From JAAYAY01 sp964429355 (GTDB lineage: Bacteria > Planctomycetota > Planctomycetia > Pirellulales > Thermoguttaceae), in assembly GCA_964429355.1 (NCBI GenBank), contig CAYSCH010000223.1, positions 1-15,871 of the forward strand: 15,871 bases of DNA. The letters run 5' to 3'. Below, piece by piece: positions 7,266-14,250 of this stretch. Every line of letters begins with the position of its first letter. Position 1 is the stretch's first letter. The notes beneath the pieces were generated by a model. It ran no database searches, was not told the DNA's origin, and saw nothing but the letters and a program-made list of their open reading frames with translations. The translations under genes and the position numbers were made by a program.

Positions 7266-8044
7266 GCTACCGCCTCCAGCCCCCGTGCCGTAAGCCGGTG
7301 TCCCTGGCGCAGCCTTTCTCTGAGCGCCGAGAGCGTGTCGTCCAAGCGATTGACGTGGATGGCGACCTCTTGTTCCTCATCGCTGGTGTGCAGGACCTGC
7401 GTGACGCAGCCGTTCTGCATGACCAGCCGGAAATCCGAAAGCAGGGCAATGCGAGGATCGTGGGTGACGAAGATGAATATCTTCCGATGTTGCCGCAGCA
7501 ACTGAACGGCTCGCGTGCGATGGATGCCCGCGTTCTCCACCTCGTCGAGCAGAACCACCGGCGTGGCGCAGATCACCGTGGCATCGGCAATCAAGAGGGC
7601 TCGGGTTTGCCCGCCGGAAAGCTCGGTCATGCGGTTGTCCAGGTCGATGGGTTCTCCAGTCAACTGGTTCGCAAACTCGATGGCTTCGGCGACCAACTGG
7701 GAAGACTCACCGCTACCTGTGCGCACTCGGCTGTGCGTCAACAAGAACTTGCCAACGGGCAGGTCCGAAAGGAAAGTTGTATGTTGCGTAATGAGGGCGA
7801 TCGGGTTTCGTGCGGGATTGTATCGGAAGTCAGCCGGGGGCGGCTGGTCGTTGATCAGAATCCGCCGGCCACTGGGGGTGTCCGCATTCGCGAATAGCTC
7901 GATGTCGTTGATCAGCGTCGTCTTTCCCGACCCGGTGGGGCCGACAATGCTGACCACTTGGCCCATGTGCATGTCGATCCGACCGAACGACTCGGTTCGG
8001 CCATTCTTACCATGGCCGTTGAGAACGGAGATTGTCTGGATCAT
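7262..8044 (-). CDS. Stand-alone ABC-type ATPase of the metallocentre module
   Basis: Soluble ABC-fold ATPase of 260 aa, first gene of the module. Start at 8044 chosen for AGGGA at 8051-8055, six bases upstream; the frame stays open to 8155 but the extra residues look non-coding. It has Walker A GPTGSGKTT (35-43), Q-loop Gln87, signature LSGGQ (142-146), Walker B VVLLDE with Asp167/Glu168, and H-loop His195, so it should be catalytically competent. The D-loop position reads NAGIHR instead of the common SALD. No transmembrane domain and no permease gene lie nearby, so transport is unlikely. It may instead act like soluble ABC proteins that remodel or activate other proteins; AtwA, which activates methyl-coenzyme M reductase, is a known example of that logic. 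It is coupled to the GTPase by a four-base overlap. Confidence 0.85.
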   Translation of the reverse strand: MIQTISVLNGHGKNGRTESFGRIDMHMGQVVSIVGPTGSGKTTLINDIELFANADTPSGRRILINDQPPPADFRYNPARNPIALITQHTTFLSDLPVGKFLLTHSRVRTGSGESSQLVAEAIEFANQLTGEPIDLDNRMTELSGGQTRALLIADATVICATPVVLLDEVENAGIHRTRAVQLLRQHRKIFIFVTHDPRIALLSDFRLVMQNGCVTQVLHTSDEEQEVAIHVNRLDDTLSALRERLRQGHRLTARGLEAVA

Positions 8045-8361
8045 AGGGACTCCCTGGAGGTTACTTGTGAACGCCGCGCAATGAGGGCAGGGCCTCGCAA
8101 GTAAATCAGCATGCGAGCGGCGTATCGGCGTGGCGGCGCCCCGTGGCCCTGTCACGCACGACGAGTCCTACCGCAATCGGTGTGCCGATGAGAAGAATGC
8201 GATCGTCTTCGACCGCAAATTGGTCCCGCCAGATGACTTACAACTCCCCGTTAGCGCGATCCTTGCTGGGCACGCCGTGGCATTTGCTGACCTTCCCGTA
8301 ACCATTGACGGGAGGACTGTGTTTTTTCACGGGAGAACCGGGGTGATGTGACCGCCTTGGA
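8045..8361. other. Intergenic region with one doubtful ORF
   Basis: This lies between divergent transcription units (ATPase module to the left, membrane gene to the right), so promoters for both should be here. A GTG-started frame at 8130-8351 (+) encodes 73 aa (VFDRKLVPPDDLQLPVSAIL is its most protein-like stretch), but it has no motif and no clear ribosome site. The - strand also shows a short protein-like stretch (QFAVEDDRILLIGTPIAV). I do not call either as a gene. Confidence 0.35.
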
Positions 8362-8417
8362 GGGGCACGATGTGTAATTCATGGCGAGCGAGGTGACAAC
8401 TGCCTATGCCGTGCCCC
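8362..8417 (+). ncRNA. Structured repeat element, copy A (5' leader of 126-aa gene)
   Basis: A perfect 8-bp stem, GGGGCACG (8362-8369) with CGTGCCCC (8410-8417), encloses a 21-base block at 8374-8394 (TAATTCATGGCGAGCGAGG at its core) that is identical to 8951-8971. Copy B keeps the stem with a different sequence (7 of 8 pairs), which suggests that pairing is selected. It could be a cis-regulatory RNA for the gene at 8540, or a mobile-type structured repeat. It matches no riboswitch class that I recognise. Confidence 0.45.
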
Positions 8418-8420
8418 GAA

Positions 8421-8539
8421 CTTCCCAAATGGGAAGCCTGCGACGGGAAAACCACCGGTTTTATGAACACCACCCGCGAGGGAAGGCTCCTGTGGAACAA
8501 AGCCTGGACTCCCAGAGCGGAATCTGGGAGGATGCCGCT
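8421..8539 (+). promoter_or_regulatory. Hairpin-rich leader with sequestered Shine-Dalgarno
   Basis: Three perfect hairpins follow element A: CTTCCC-AAAT-GGGAAG (8421-8436), AAAACC-ACC-GGTTTT (8448-8462) and CTCCCAGA-GCGGAA-TCTGGGAG (8509-8530). The 3' arm of the last contains the GGGAG of the ribosome-binding site (8526-8531) of the ATG at 8540. Folding would therefore hide the ribosome site. The leader also carries AAGCCTGGACTCC (8500-8512), the core of the dispersed repeat. Together this looks like a translationally controlled 5' UTR, by inference. Confidence 0.5.
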
Positions 8540-8920
8540 ATGAGCAACGCCCTGCCAGCCTACCAGTTCGGCCTGCGAAAGATGCTGCTGTGGACAGCGA
8601 TGGTGGCACTCTACTGCGGGCTGGTGGTGGCTGTGGAGTCGGAGAGCATCGAGTGGCTGGTAGTGTGCTGCTGCCCGCTACTGATCCTGGGAATTCGCCT
8701 CGCCTTCGGCTCCTGGGTCGCTTGCCATGTGTCGGCCGTTGCGGCGGGTGGGGTGCTCGCCCTGCGGACATTCTCGCCTGCCCTGCCCGCCAGTCCGATG
8801 GAGGTCTGGAGCGCCTTCGTTCAGGGGTGTGGGGTCGGCTACGCGGTCTGGCTGGTTGTGGAACTGGCCTCGGTGCTGGTCAATCGGCTGGACCGCCTCA
8901 TGCGGAGCAAGGGAGCGTAG
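8540..8920 (+). CDS. Planctomycete-type small membrane protein (126 aa)
   Basis: No known function. Start at 8540 chosen for GGGAGG (8526-8531), eight bases upstream; the frame is open back to 8381, but that part is leader-like and would bury the membrane helix. The N-terminal pattern QFGLRKMLLWTAMVALYCGLVVA is the basic-then-hydrophobic opening common in planctomycete membrane proteins. Further hydrophobic stretches lie near residues 37-54, 58-76 and 95-114, giving about four membrane segments and a short basic tail (LDRLMRSKGA). A CCC run (43-45) lies within the second helix. The gene stands alone on the + strand and is bracketed by two copies of a structured element. The hairpin over its ribosome site suggests controlled translation. 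Confidence 0.65.
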   Translation: MSNALPAYQFGLRKMLLWTAMVALYCGLVVAVESESIEWLVVCCCPLLILGIRLAFGSWVACHVSAVAAGGVLALRTFSPALPASPMEVWSAFVQGCGVGYAVWLVVELASVLVNRLDRLMRSKGA

Positions 8921-8937
8921 CTCGTGCAGCGTGCGGA

Positions 8938-8993
8938 GGGGACGCGATACGTAATTCATGGCGAGCGAGGTCGCAGTTGCGTGTGGCGTCGCC
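8938..8993 (+). ncRNA. Structured repeat element, copy B
   Basis: This begins 17 bases after the stop codon of the 126-aa gene. The stem GGGGACGC (8938-8945) pairs with GCGTCGCC (8986-8993) in 7 of 8 positions around the same 21-base block (8951-8971). Block-to-stem distances are 14-15 bases in both copies. As in copy A, the dispersed double-hairpin repeat (or its core) follows downstream. It may be a non-coding RNA, a 3' structure or a repeat family; two copies cannot decide. Confidence 0.4.
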
Positions 8994-9039
8994 GGAACTC
9001 GATCACAAATCGTTTACGGCGTTGCCCTTCGGGGCTGAA

Positions 9040-9119
9040 ACAACTCTTGGACGTTCTCCCGCCAGGGGCTTGCGTCCCTGGGCGCTGCCTGCACAGGCTG
9101 AAGCCTGGACTCCAGCTTG
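9040..9119. repeat. Dispersed double-hairpin repeat, copy R3
   Basis: Near-complete relative of 2865-2947. The first hairpin is CCAGGGGC-TTGC-GTCCCTGG (9062-9081). One stem base differs from R1, but pairing is kept through a G-U wobble. The second hairpin CAGGCT-GA-AGCCTG and AAGCCTGGACTCC are intact. It lies four bases from the FGGY kinase stop, between convergent 3' ends, just as R1 lies between convergent ends. Confidence 0.8.
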
Positions 9120-9123
9120 GGTT

Positions 9124-10668
9124 TCACTCTTGCTGCTGGATGCTGGCCAGGGAGGCAAACGCACCGCTGGTGGTGAGTCCCTCGTAGGCCTGCACGTAGA
9201 CGCGGTACAGGTCTTCGTAGCACTGGTGGCGCTTTGGATCGGGCTCGATCCGGTCGGCAACGTGAACCATGGCCTTGACGCCTTCTTCGAGGGAGGAGAA
9301 CAGGCCGGCTCCCAGTCCGCCCAGGAGGGCCGCTCCCAGGCCCGTCGACTCGCTCACGCGCAAGGTCTCCACCGGCCGTCCGTAAACGTCGGCCTGGATC
9401 TGGTTCCAAAGGGCGGAACGGGTTGCCCCACCACCGATTCGCAGCGAGCGAACGTCCAGGCCGGCTGTGGTCCACTGCTGGAACATGTCGCGAATTTCCA
9501 GGACGACCCCTTCCATCACTGCCCGGGTCATTTCGGCACGGCCGTGGGCGAAGGAGAGGCCAACGAAGGAAGCGCGAGCGTCGGGATTCCACCGTGGTGT
9601 GGCGGCCGTGGCGAGGTACGGAAGGTAGAGCAAGCCGCGACTGGCGCAGGGTGCGGTGGCGGCAAGGGCATCGAGTTGTTGATAGGCGTCGAGGCCGCCG
9701 GCCGACTCGATTTCTTTCTCGCGGGTGGCGATCACGTCGCGGAACCAGCGGAGGGAGGCTGCTGCCGCGTTGGAAAGCCCCTCCACCTCCCACATTCCGG
9801 GCGCCACGTGATGGGTGATCATCATTCCGCCGAAGCCGGCCAGGGGGCGTTCGGTGGCCAGGATCGCCAGGCCGGCCGTGCCGAGGGTGACGGTCGCCAG
9901 GCCCGGCTCGACGGCGCCCATGCCGAGGACGCTGCAGTTCTGGTCGCCCGCTCCGAGACAGAGGGGCGTGCCTGCGGCGAAGCCCGTCTTCTCGGCCACG
10001 GCGGGCGAGATCGTTCCCACCTGGGTGCCCGGCGGCGTGGGTCGGCCGAACATTTCCGGCTCCAGGCCAAGTCGTTCCAGCAACGACCGGTTCCAATCGG
10101 CACGCCGAATATCCCATACCCCATAGAAGACGGCACAGCACAGGTCGGTGTAGAAGTCGCCGGCACCGAACGCCCGCAGGACGAGGTCCTGATTCTGGAC
10201 GAAACGGGCCGTGCCGGCCAGCAGCTCGGGCTCGTGCCTGCGCATCCAGAGAAGCTTGGTGATGATCCACGTGGTGCCGAGGGGCAAGCCGCTCTCGGCG
10301 TAGTACTGCTGGTCTGAAATGATCCCGCGAAGCTCTTCCACTTCCTCCGCGGTACGAGCATCCTGCCAGGAAAACATGGGCCGGACCGGGATTCCGTCGG
10401 CATCTACGGGGCAGGCAACGGACCGCTGCGCGGAGAAGCCGATCGAGGCGATCCGCTGCGGGTCGATCCCCGATCGATCGATGGCCGAGCGGCAGGCCTG
10501 CATCGTCCTGGCGATCAGCAGGTTCGGGTCCTGCTCGACCCAACCGGGACGGGGATAATTGGCTCCGTAGTCACAGTAATGGCTGGCGACGGGACTGCCG
10601 TGCACGTCGAAGATCATGCACCGCGCACCGGTCGTTCCCACGTCGACTCCGGCCAGATAGTCTGCCAT
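9124..10668 (-). CDS. FGGY-family carbohydrate kinase, xylulokinase-like
   Basis: Cytoplasmic sugar kinase of 514 aa, a normal family length, using ATP to phosphorylate a ketose or polyol. It opens with the phosphate-1 loop GVDVGTTGA (7-15, Asp9). It then has FSAQRSVACPVD (78-89), the substrate-binding SWQDAR with Asp103, the catalytic base Asp242 in GAGDQN, and the C-terminal adenosine loop IGGGATRS (411-418). Start at 10668 follows AGGTGA a few bases upstream. It is the last gene of the aldolase/phosphatase/aldolase/kinase run and lies 152 bases after the DeoC-like gene, across a MITE-like inverted repeat. FGGY kinases are hard to assign by eye: xylulose is favoured from context, but ribulose, erythritol-type polyols or autoinducer-2-like substrates (LsrK) are not excluded. 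Confidence 0.85.
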   Translation of the reverse strand: MADYLAGVDVGTTGARCMIFDVHGSPVASHYCDYGANYPRPGWVEQDPNLLIARTMQACRSAIDRSGIDPQRIASIGFSAQRSVACPVDADGIPVRPMFSWQDARTAEEVEELRGIISDQQYYAESGLPLGTTWIITKLLWMRRHEPELLAGTARFVQNQDLVLRAFGAGDFYTDLCCAVFYGVWDIRRADWNRSLLERLGLEPEMFGRPTPPGTQVGTISPAVAEKTGFAAGTPLCLGAGDQNCSVLGMGAVEPGLATVTLGTAGLAILATERPLAGFGGMMITHHVAPGMWEVEGLSNAAAASLRWFRDVIATREKEIESAGGLDAYQQLDALAATAPCASRGLLYLPYLATAATPRWNPDARASFVGLSFAHGRAEMTRAVMEGVVLEIRDMFQQWTTAGLDVRSLRIGGGATRSALWNQIQADVYGRPVETLRVSESTGLGAALLGGLGAGLFSSLEEGVKAMVHVADRIEPDPKRHQCYEDLYRVYVQAYEGLTTSGAFASLASIQQQE

Positions 10669-10700
10669 GGCTCACCTGTAGGATTGCTGGCGAAAAGGAA

Positions 10701-10815
10701 TTGGCTCGGCGAGTTGGGGGGTGGCACGGCACAGAGCCTTGGGCGATGGGCTCCGTATCCGCCCCAACCACGCCGTTGGCAAGCTCAGGGACGTGCCACC
10801 CAGACGTTAAGCCAA
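10701..10815. repeat. MITE-like inverted-repeat element in operon gap
   Basis: The gap between the DeoC-like and kinase genes holds GGGTGGCACG (10719-10728) and its exact complement CGTGCCACCC (10792-10801). Nested outside are TTGGCT (10701-10706) and AGCCAA (10810-10815). Inside is a smaller GAGCC/GGCTC pair. The roughly 115-base unit could fold into one long hairpin. GGGTGGCAC-type repeats are, from memory, common in planctomycete genomes. It encodes nothing and has no evident target-site duplication. Confidence 0.55.
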
Positions 10816-10820
10816 CTGAT

Positions 10821-11689
10821 TCAGCTTGGCACAAGGCCGATGTTGCGGAGCGTGTCGAGGGCGTCGACGATCTCGGGGGCTGCGCGGGTGCCGATGCGGT
10901 CGGCGCCGGCCAGGAGGAATACCATGGCGTTGTGCGGGCGCGGGAACTTCACGCCGGCTACCTTCAGCCGCACCGAGGTGCCTCGCACCGCTTCGCGCAT
11001 CACCAGGAACTGTTCCAGGCTGGGGCCCTCGAACTGCCCGCTCGAGGTCTTCACATAGTCGATCTCCGCCTCGGCCACGAGTTTGCTGGCGGTTGCGATC
11101 TGGTCGTGGCTGAGGTAGCACACTTCCAGGATGCACTTGGTCACCGCCTCGCCGGCAGCTTGCTTGAACAGCCGCAATTCCTCGGCAACCGCCTTGTGGT
11201 CGCCGCTCTTCAACGCGCCGATATTCATCACCATGTCGACGGCCGTGCAGCCGCGGCGGACGGCGTCTTCCACTTCGAAGGCCTTGACGGAGGCCGGGGC
11301 ACTGCCGAAGGGGAAAGCGATCCCGGTGCCGATTTCCACGTCGGACATGCCGGCCAGCTCGACGCGGACCACGGGGGACCAGTAGGCGCTGCTGGTGTAG
11401 AAGGCGGCAAAGCCATAGCGGCGAGTGACGGCGCAACCTTCACGAACCTCGGCTTCGGTCGTCTGCTTGGGCAGGATCGAAAANNNNNNNNNNNNNNNNN
11501 NNNNNNNNNNNNNNNNNNNNNNNNNNNNNNNNNNNNNNNNNNNNNNNNNNNNNNNNNNNNNNNNNNNNNNNNNNNNNNNNNNNCGGCGCAACCTTCACGA
11601 ACCTCGGCTTCGGTCGTCTGCTTGGGCAGGATCGAAAAATCAAGCGTTTTGGCAAGGGTCCGTGCGTCAAGGTGTTTCAGATCAATCAT
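10821..11689 (-). CDS. deoC: DeoC-like class I aldolase, interrupted by an assembly gap
   Basis: Deoxyribose-phosphate aldolase family member, forming a Schiff base to split or join a phosphorylated aldehyde and a small carbonyl. A 100-N gap (11484-11583) sits inside the gene, and the 55 bases on its two sides are identical. Removing the gap and one 55-base copy gives one unbroken frame of 237 aa, a normal family length. As written, the interval is not a multiple of three. In the repaired protein, Asp100 (VDMVMNIG), Schiff-base Lys162 (YVKTSSGQ) and Lys191 (LKVAGVKF) match the E. coli DeoC Asp102/Lys167/Lys201 roles. The usual DHT near the N-terminus is DFS here, so the substrate may not be deoxyribose 5-phosphate. 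AGGAA at 11696-11700 supports the start at 11689. The 70-base gap from the HAD gene includes an ACGCGT-centred GC-rich stretch without a clear function. Confidence 0.8.
11429..11638. other. Unmerged assembly gap: identical 55-base flanks around 100 N
   Basis: Bases 11429-11483 and 11584-11638 are identical. They begin CGGCGCAACCTTCACG and end in AAAA, and are separated by exactly 100 N. The two contig ends therefore overlap and should have been joined; the repeat is not biological. Collapsing it restores the DeoC-like frame. Confidence 0.93.
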
Positions 11690-11759
11690 GGTTTATTCCT
11701 TCATCTGACCTCGCTTACGCGTCGGGTTTTCACGTTCTTGCTTGGGCTGCGGGTCGGTG

Positions 11760-12542
11760 TCAGTCGTGGGCGGACGGGTTGCCGAATAGCTGTATCAAAT
11801 CCTGGGCGTGGACGCAGCCGTCGGAGAGATCCAGCCCTTGGGCCTCGGATCGCAGTTCAGCGTGGGGGCCGTTTGGGTCGCCGAGGCAGGTGACGATTAC
11901 GTCGGCCATGCTCAGGTCTTCGCGCTGCGTGTAGAGGTTTGTCGTGGCCACCACGTGCATGCCGGCGGCCTTGGCGGCGACGGCGCCGTTGTGGGAGTCC
12001 TCGAAGACCACGCACTCATGGGCCTGCAGTCCGCCCCGCTCCAGGCCGAGCAGGTAGATGGCCGGGTCAGGTTTCTTCTTCGGCACCACGTCGCCGGCCA
12101 GCACAAACTTGAAGGGAATCCCGGCGAGCAGCGTGCCGGTGATCGCCCGGGCTGCACGCTCGTTCGACGTGGTGCAAACGCCGATCGTGAGGCCCAGGTG
12201 GACGGCCTCCTCCATGATCCGGCGGACGCCGGGGCGGAGCGGCAAGGAACCGCTCTCGATCAGTTCGATGAAGATGTCGGTCTTGCGCCGGTGGAGCCGT
12301 TGGATCAGGTCCGAGACATCGTCCGGGTTGATCTCGACACCAAAACCCTTCGTGTTCAGGTAGTGGGTCATCCGTTCCTTGCCGCCGCCGACCTGGAGCA
12401 AATCGTGGTATTCCTCCACGCTCCACTCGAAGCGGAAGCCGAACTCGGCAAAGGTCCGGTTGAATGCCACGCGGTGCCCGTCGCGTTCGGTGTCGACGAT
12501 CACGCCGTCCTGGTCGAAGATGAAGGCTTGGATCCGGCTCAT
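11760..12542 (-). CDS. HAD-IA phosphatase, CbbY/beta-phosphoglucomutase-like
   Basis: Cytoplasmic HAD-superfamily hydrolase of 260 aa. The nucleophile motif is FDQDGVIVDT (Asp10, acid/base Asp12), followed by a helical cap with HRVAFNRTFAEFG and LLQVGGGKERM, wording close to CbbY proteins, which remove a phosphate from xylulose 1,5-bisphosphate. Motif II is CTTSNE. The Lys/acidic end is KKKPDPAIYLLGLE and VFEDSHNGAVAAKAAGM. The start overlaps the aldolase stop by four bases (ATGA, 12539-12542), so translation is coupled. In the operon it may clear a sugar bisphosphate or supply dephosphorylated product. A beta-phosphoglucomutase activity is the main alternative. The last 40 or so residues are less conserved-looking. 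Confidence 0.85.
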   Translation of the reverse strand: MSRIQAFIFDQDGVIVDTERDGHRVAFNRTFAEFGFRFEWSVEEYHDLLQVGGGKERMTHYLNTKGFGVEINPDDVSDLIQRLHRRKTDIFIELIESGSLPLRPGVRRIMEEAVHLGLTIGVCTTSNERAARAITGTLLAGIPFKFVLAGDVVPKKKPDPAIYLLGLERGGLQAHECVVFEDSHNGAVAAKAAGMHVVATTNLYTQREDLSMADVIVTCLGDPNGPHAELRSEAQGLDLSDGCVHAQDLIQLFGNPSAHD

Positions 12543-13414
12543 GCTTTTCCTTCGCAGCCAAGGAGGTCCATCCAGTAGTTGACCCGGTTGGTGACGGCCT
12601 GCCTGGCGGCGATGTCGATCTTGCCGGGATTGTATTCGTTGCGGTGGGAGGTGATGTAGTCGTAGGTGGCGTCGATGAGGGCGTACTTCAGGTCGGTGGA
12701 GACGTTGAACTTGGCCCCGCCGAGGGCCACGAGGCGCTTGACGACTTCCGGTTTCAGCCCGGTTCCGCCATGGACGATGAGGGGAGCCTTGATGGACTGA
12801 CCGTTGACGATTTGCTGGATCTTCTCGAACCGGTCGAAGTCGATCTTGGGGTTCTCGGTCGTGTACACGCCGTGGGCGGTGCCGATTGCGGGGGCGAACA
12901 GGTCGACGCCGCTCCGCTGGACAAACTCCAGCGAGCGGGCCGGGTCACACAGTTCGGTTTCGCTTTCCGCAACCCGCACCTGGTCTTCCACGCCGCAGAC
13001 GGTGCCCAGTTCCCCCTCGACGGTGACGTCTCCCAGCCGATGGCAGAAATCGGCCACCTCGCGAGTGACGCGCACGTTTTCCTCGAAGTCGAGCTTCGAG
13101 CCGTCGAACATGACGTTTGTGTAGCCCAGGCTGGCGCAGTGCCTGCAATAGTCGGCGTCGGTGCAGTGGTCGAGGTGGAGGCAGACGGGAACCGGGGCTT
13201 TTTGGGCCAGCGCCCGATAGGCGGCCACGAGCACTTCGGGGTGGAGGAACTTTGTGGGGGTGACCGACGTTTGAACGATGACGGGCGCGTGGCGGGCCAC
13301 GGCGGCGTCGATGACGGCCTCCATCTGGATGATGTTGGTCACGTTGAAGGCGCCGACGGAATAGCCGCCCGTCGCGGCATCGACCAGTATTTTCTTGGCA
13401 GAGACAACCGGCAT
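12539..13414 (-). CDS. Class II (zinc) ketose-bisphosphate aldolase, FbaA/GatY/KbaY family
   Basis: Cytoplasmic metal-dependent aldolase of 291 aa that cleaves a ketose phosphate into dihydroxyacetone phosphate and an aldehyde. Start at 13414 chosen for AGGA at 13423-13426, eight bases upstream; residues from the open frame further up look non-coding. It shows SVGAFNVTN near the N-terminus, catalytic Asp82 and zinc ligand His83 in HLDHCTD, and MFDGSKLDFEENV. It also has VEGELGTV with Glu135, zinc ligands His181 (GTAHGVY) and His215 (VHGGTG), and the phosphate-binding NVSTDLKYA. Length and motifs fit the fructose/tagatose-bisphosphate aldolase family. The substrate cannot be told by eye; neighbours (FGGY kinase, CbbY-like phosphatase) suggest a pentulose or other ketose phosphate. 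It is the first gene of the operon; the 135 bases upstream presumably hold the promoter. Confidence 0.88.
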   Translation of the reverse strand: MPVVSAKKILVDAATGGYSVGAFNVTNIIQMEAVIDAAVARHAPVIVQTSVTPTKFLHPEVLVAAYRALAQKAPVPVCLHLDHCTDADYCRHCASLGYTNVMFDGSKLDFEENVRVTREVADFCHRLGDVTVEGELGTVCGVEDQVRVAESETELCDPARSLEFVQRSGVDLFAPAIGTAHGVYTTENPKIDFDRFEKIQQIVNGQSIKAPLIVHGGTGLKPEVVKRLVALGGAKFNVSTDLKYALIDATYDYITSHRNEYNPGKIDIAARQAVTNRVNYWMDLLGCEGKA

Positions 13415-13549
13415 GAATACGATCCTCACTGATCGCGTATGTTGACATCTTTGACGAGTTGGCCGAGACAGACAGGAATTCTGACCTTTTCGCGGCTTTG
13501 ATGCAACTCCCCGCTCTGCCAACTGCCGACTTTTTTCTGTCTGCGTTAC

Positions 13550-14182
13550 TCACTGTTCGATATCGTCGGGCGGGTAACCTGTCCGGTCTTTGATTGTTTT
13601 CCAGAAGGCCTGGTAGTCGTGATTCCGGACAATGAGATCGTGCAGTTCGGCGGCCAGTTGGGGGTCTTCGGCTCCAAGCCGTCGGACCTTCGCCGCGAAG
13701 TCGTCGGTGTAATCATCGGGGTTGTCGACCAGGAGCGTGCCATTGATGTTGGGACAGGCAAGGAATACGAGGCCCCACCATCGATGCTTGTGCCATCGTT
13801 CGCAGTTGGTGTGCTCGCACGGAACGCCCAGGTCGTCCAGGATCATCTGAGCTGTGTCAGGCCAGACAAGAACTTGCGTGTGAACAGGAATGCCGAGAAT
13901 ACGATAATGCGCAAGATTTCTGTAGTACCTACAGTCCGGGCAATGCTCGACGAACCATGACCAATCCACGGCAAGAAACCAGATCGCGACCAACGAGAAG
14001 ACGGCTGCCCCAATGCGAGAATAGAGGAACGCACCGCGCCCGCGCCAAACGACCGCCCATATGACGACGGAGATCGCGACAACGATCCCGGCGGCGACGG
14101 CATAGCCGGCCGTCTGGGCCATCCCCAGGTAGAGAGCGAATGCAAGGGTCACCAGAAACAGGGATCGGATATTGAATTGCAT
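13550..14182 (-). CDS. Planctomycete-type membrane protein with CPDC motif (210 aa)
   Basis: Function unknown. The protein opens with MQFNIRSLFLVTLAFAL, a typical planctomycete N-terminus, and has about three membrane helices (6-20, 25-47, 55-73). A soluble C-terminal domain of about 135 residues follows. Cys81 and Cys84 (EHCPDCRYYRN) plus Cys122 and Cys127 (PCEHTNCERWHKHRWW) could bind a metal or form disulfides. The acidic tail ends TGYPPDDIEQ. Start at 14182 is chosen by homology-style pattern; no good ribosome-binding site precedes it. Upstream in-frame residues (to 14275) overlap a dispersed hairpin and look non-coding. It lies upstream of the aldolase operon on the same strand, with a 135-base gap. 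Confidence 0.65.
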   Translation of the reverse strand: MQFNIRSLFLVTLAFALYLGMAQTAGYAVAAGIVVAISVVIWAVVWRGRGAFLYSRIGAAVFSLVAIWFLAVDWSWFVEHCPDCRYYRNLAHYRILGIPVHTQVLVWPDTAQMILDDLGVPCEHTNCERWHKHRWWGLVFLACPNINGTLLVDNPDDYTDDFAAKVRRLGAEDPQLAAELHDLIVRNHDYQAFWKTIKDRTGYPPDDIEQ

Positions 14183-14250
14183 TATCAGCTTGGGGTAAGG
14201 CTTCTTCAAAAGGGAAGTTTCTTGAGAGTGAAGCCGTGTGTTCAAGGAAA

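Noticed and set aside
8130..8351. 73-aa GTG-started ORF
   Set aside because: No ribosome site, no motif, and the opposite strand looks equally coding; support is too weak for a gene call.
8362..8539. Known riboswitch (cobalamin-type boxes considered)
   Set aside because: The GGGAA-like pieces do not form the B12-box arrangement and no other class matches; left as an unclassified structured leader.
8590..10317. 575-codon open frame on the + strand
   Set aside because: It spans the 126-aa gene in another frame and the FGGY kinase in antisense; low-complexity Gly/Arg content and no domain.
10701..11708. 335-codon + strand frame running through the N gap
   Set aside because: Antisense to the DeoC-like gene; it stays open only because N codons are not read as stops.
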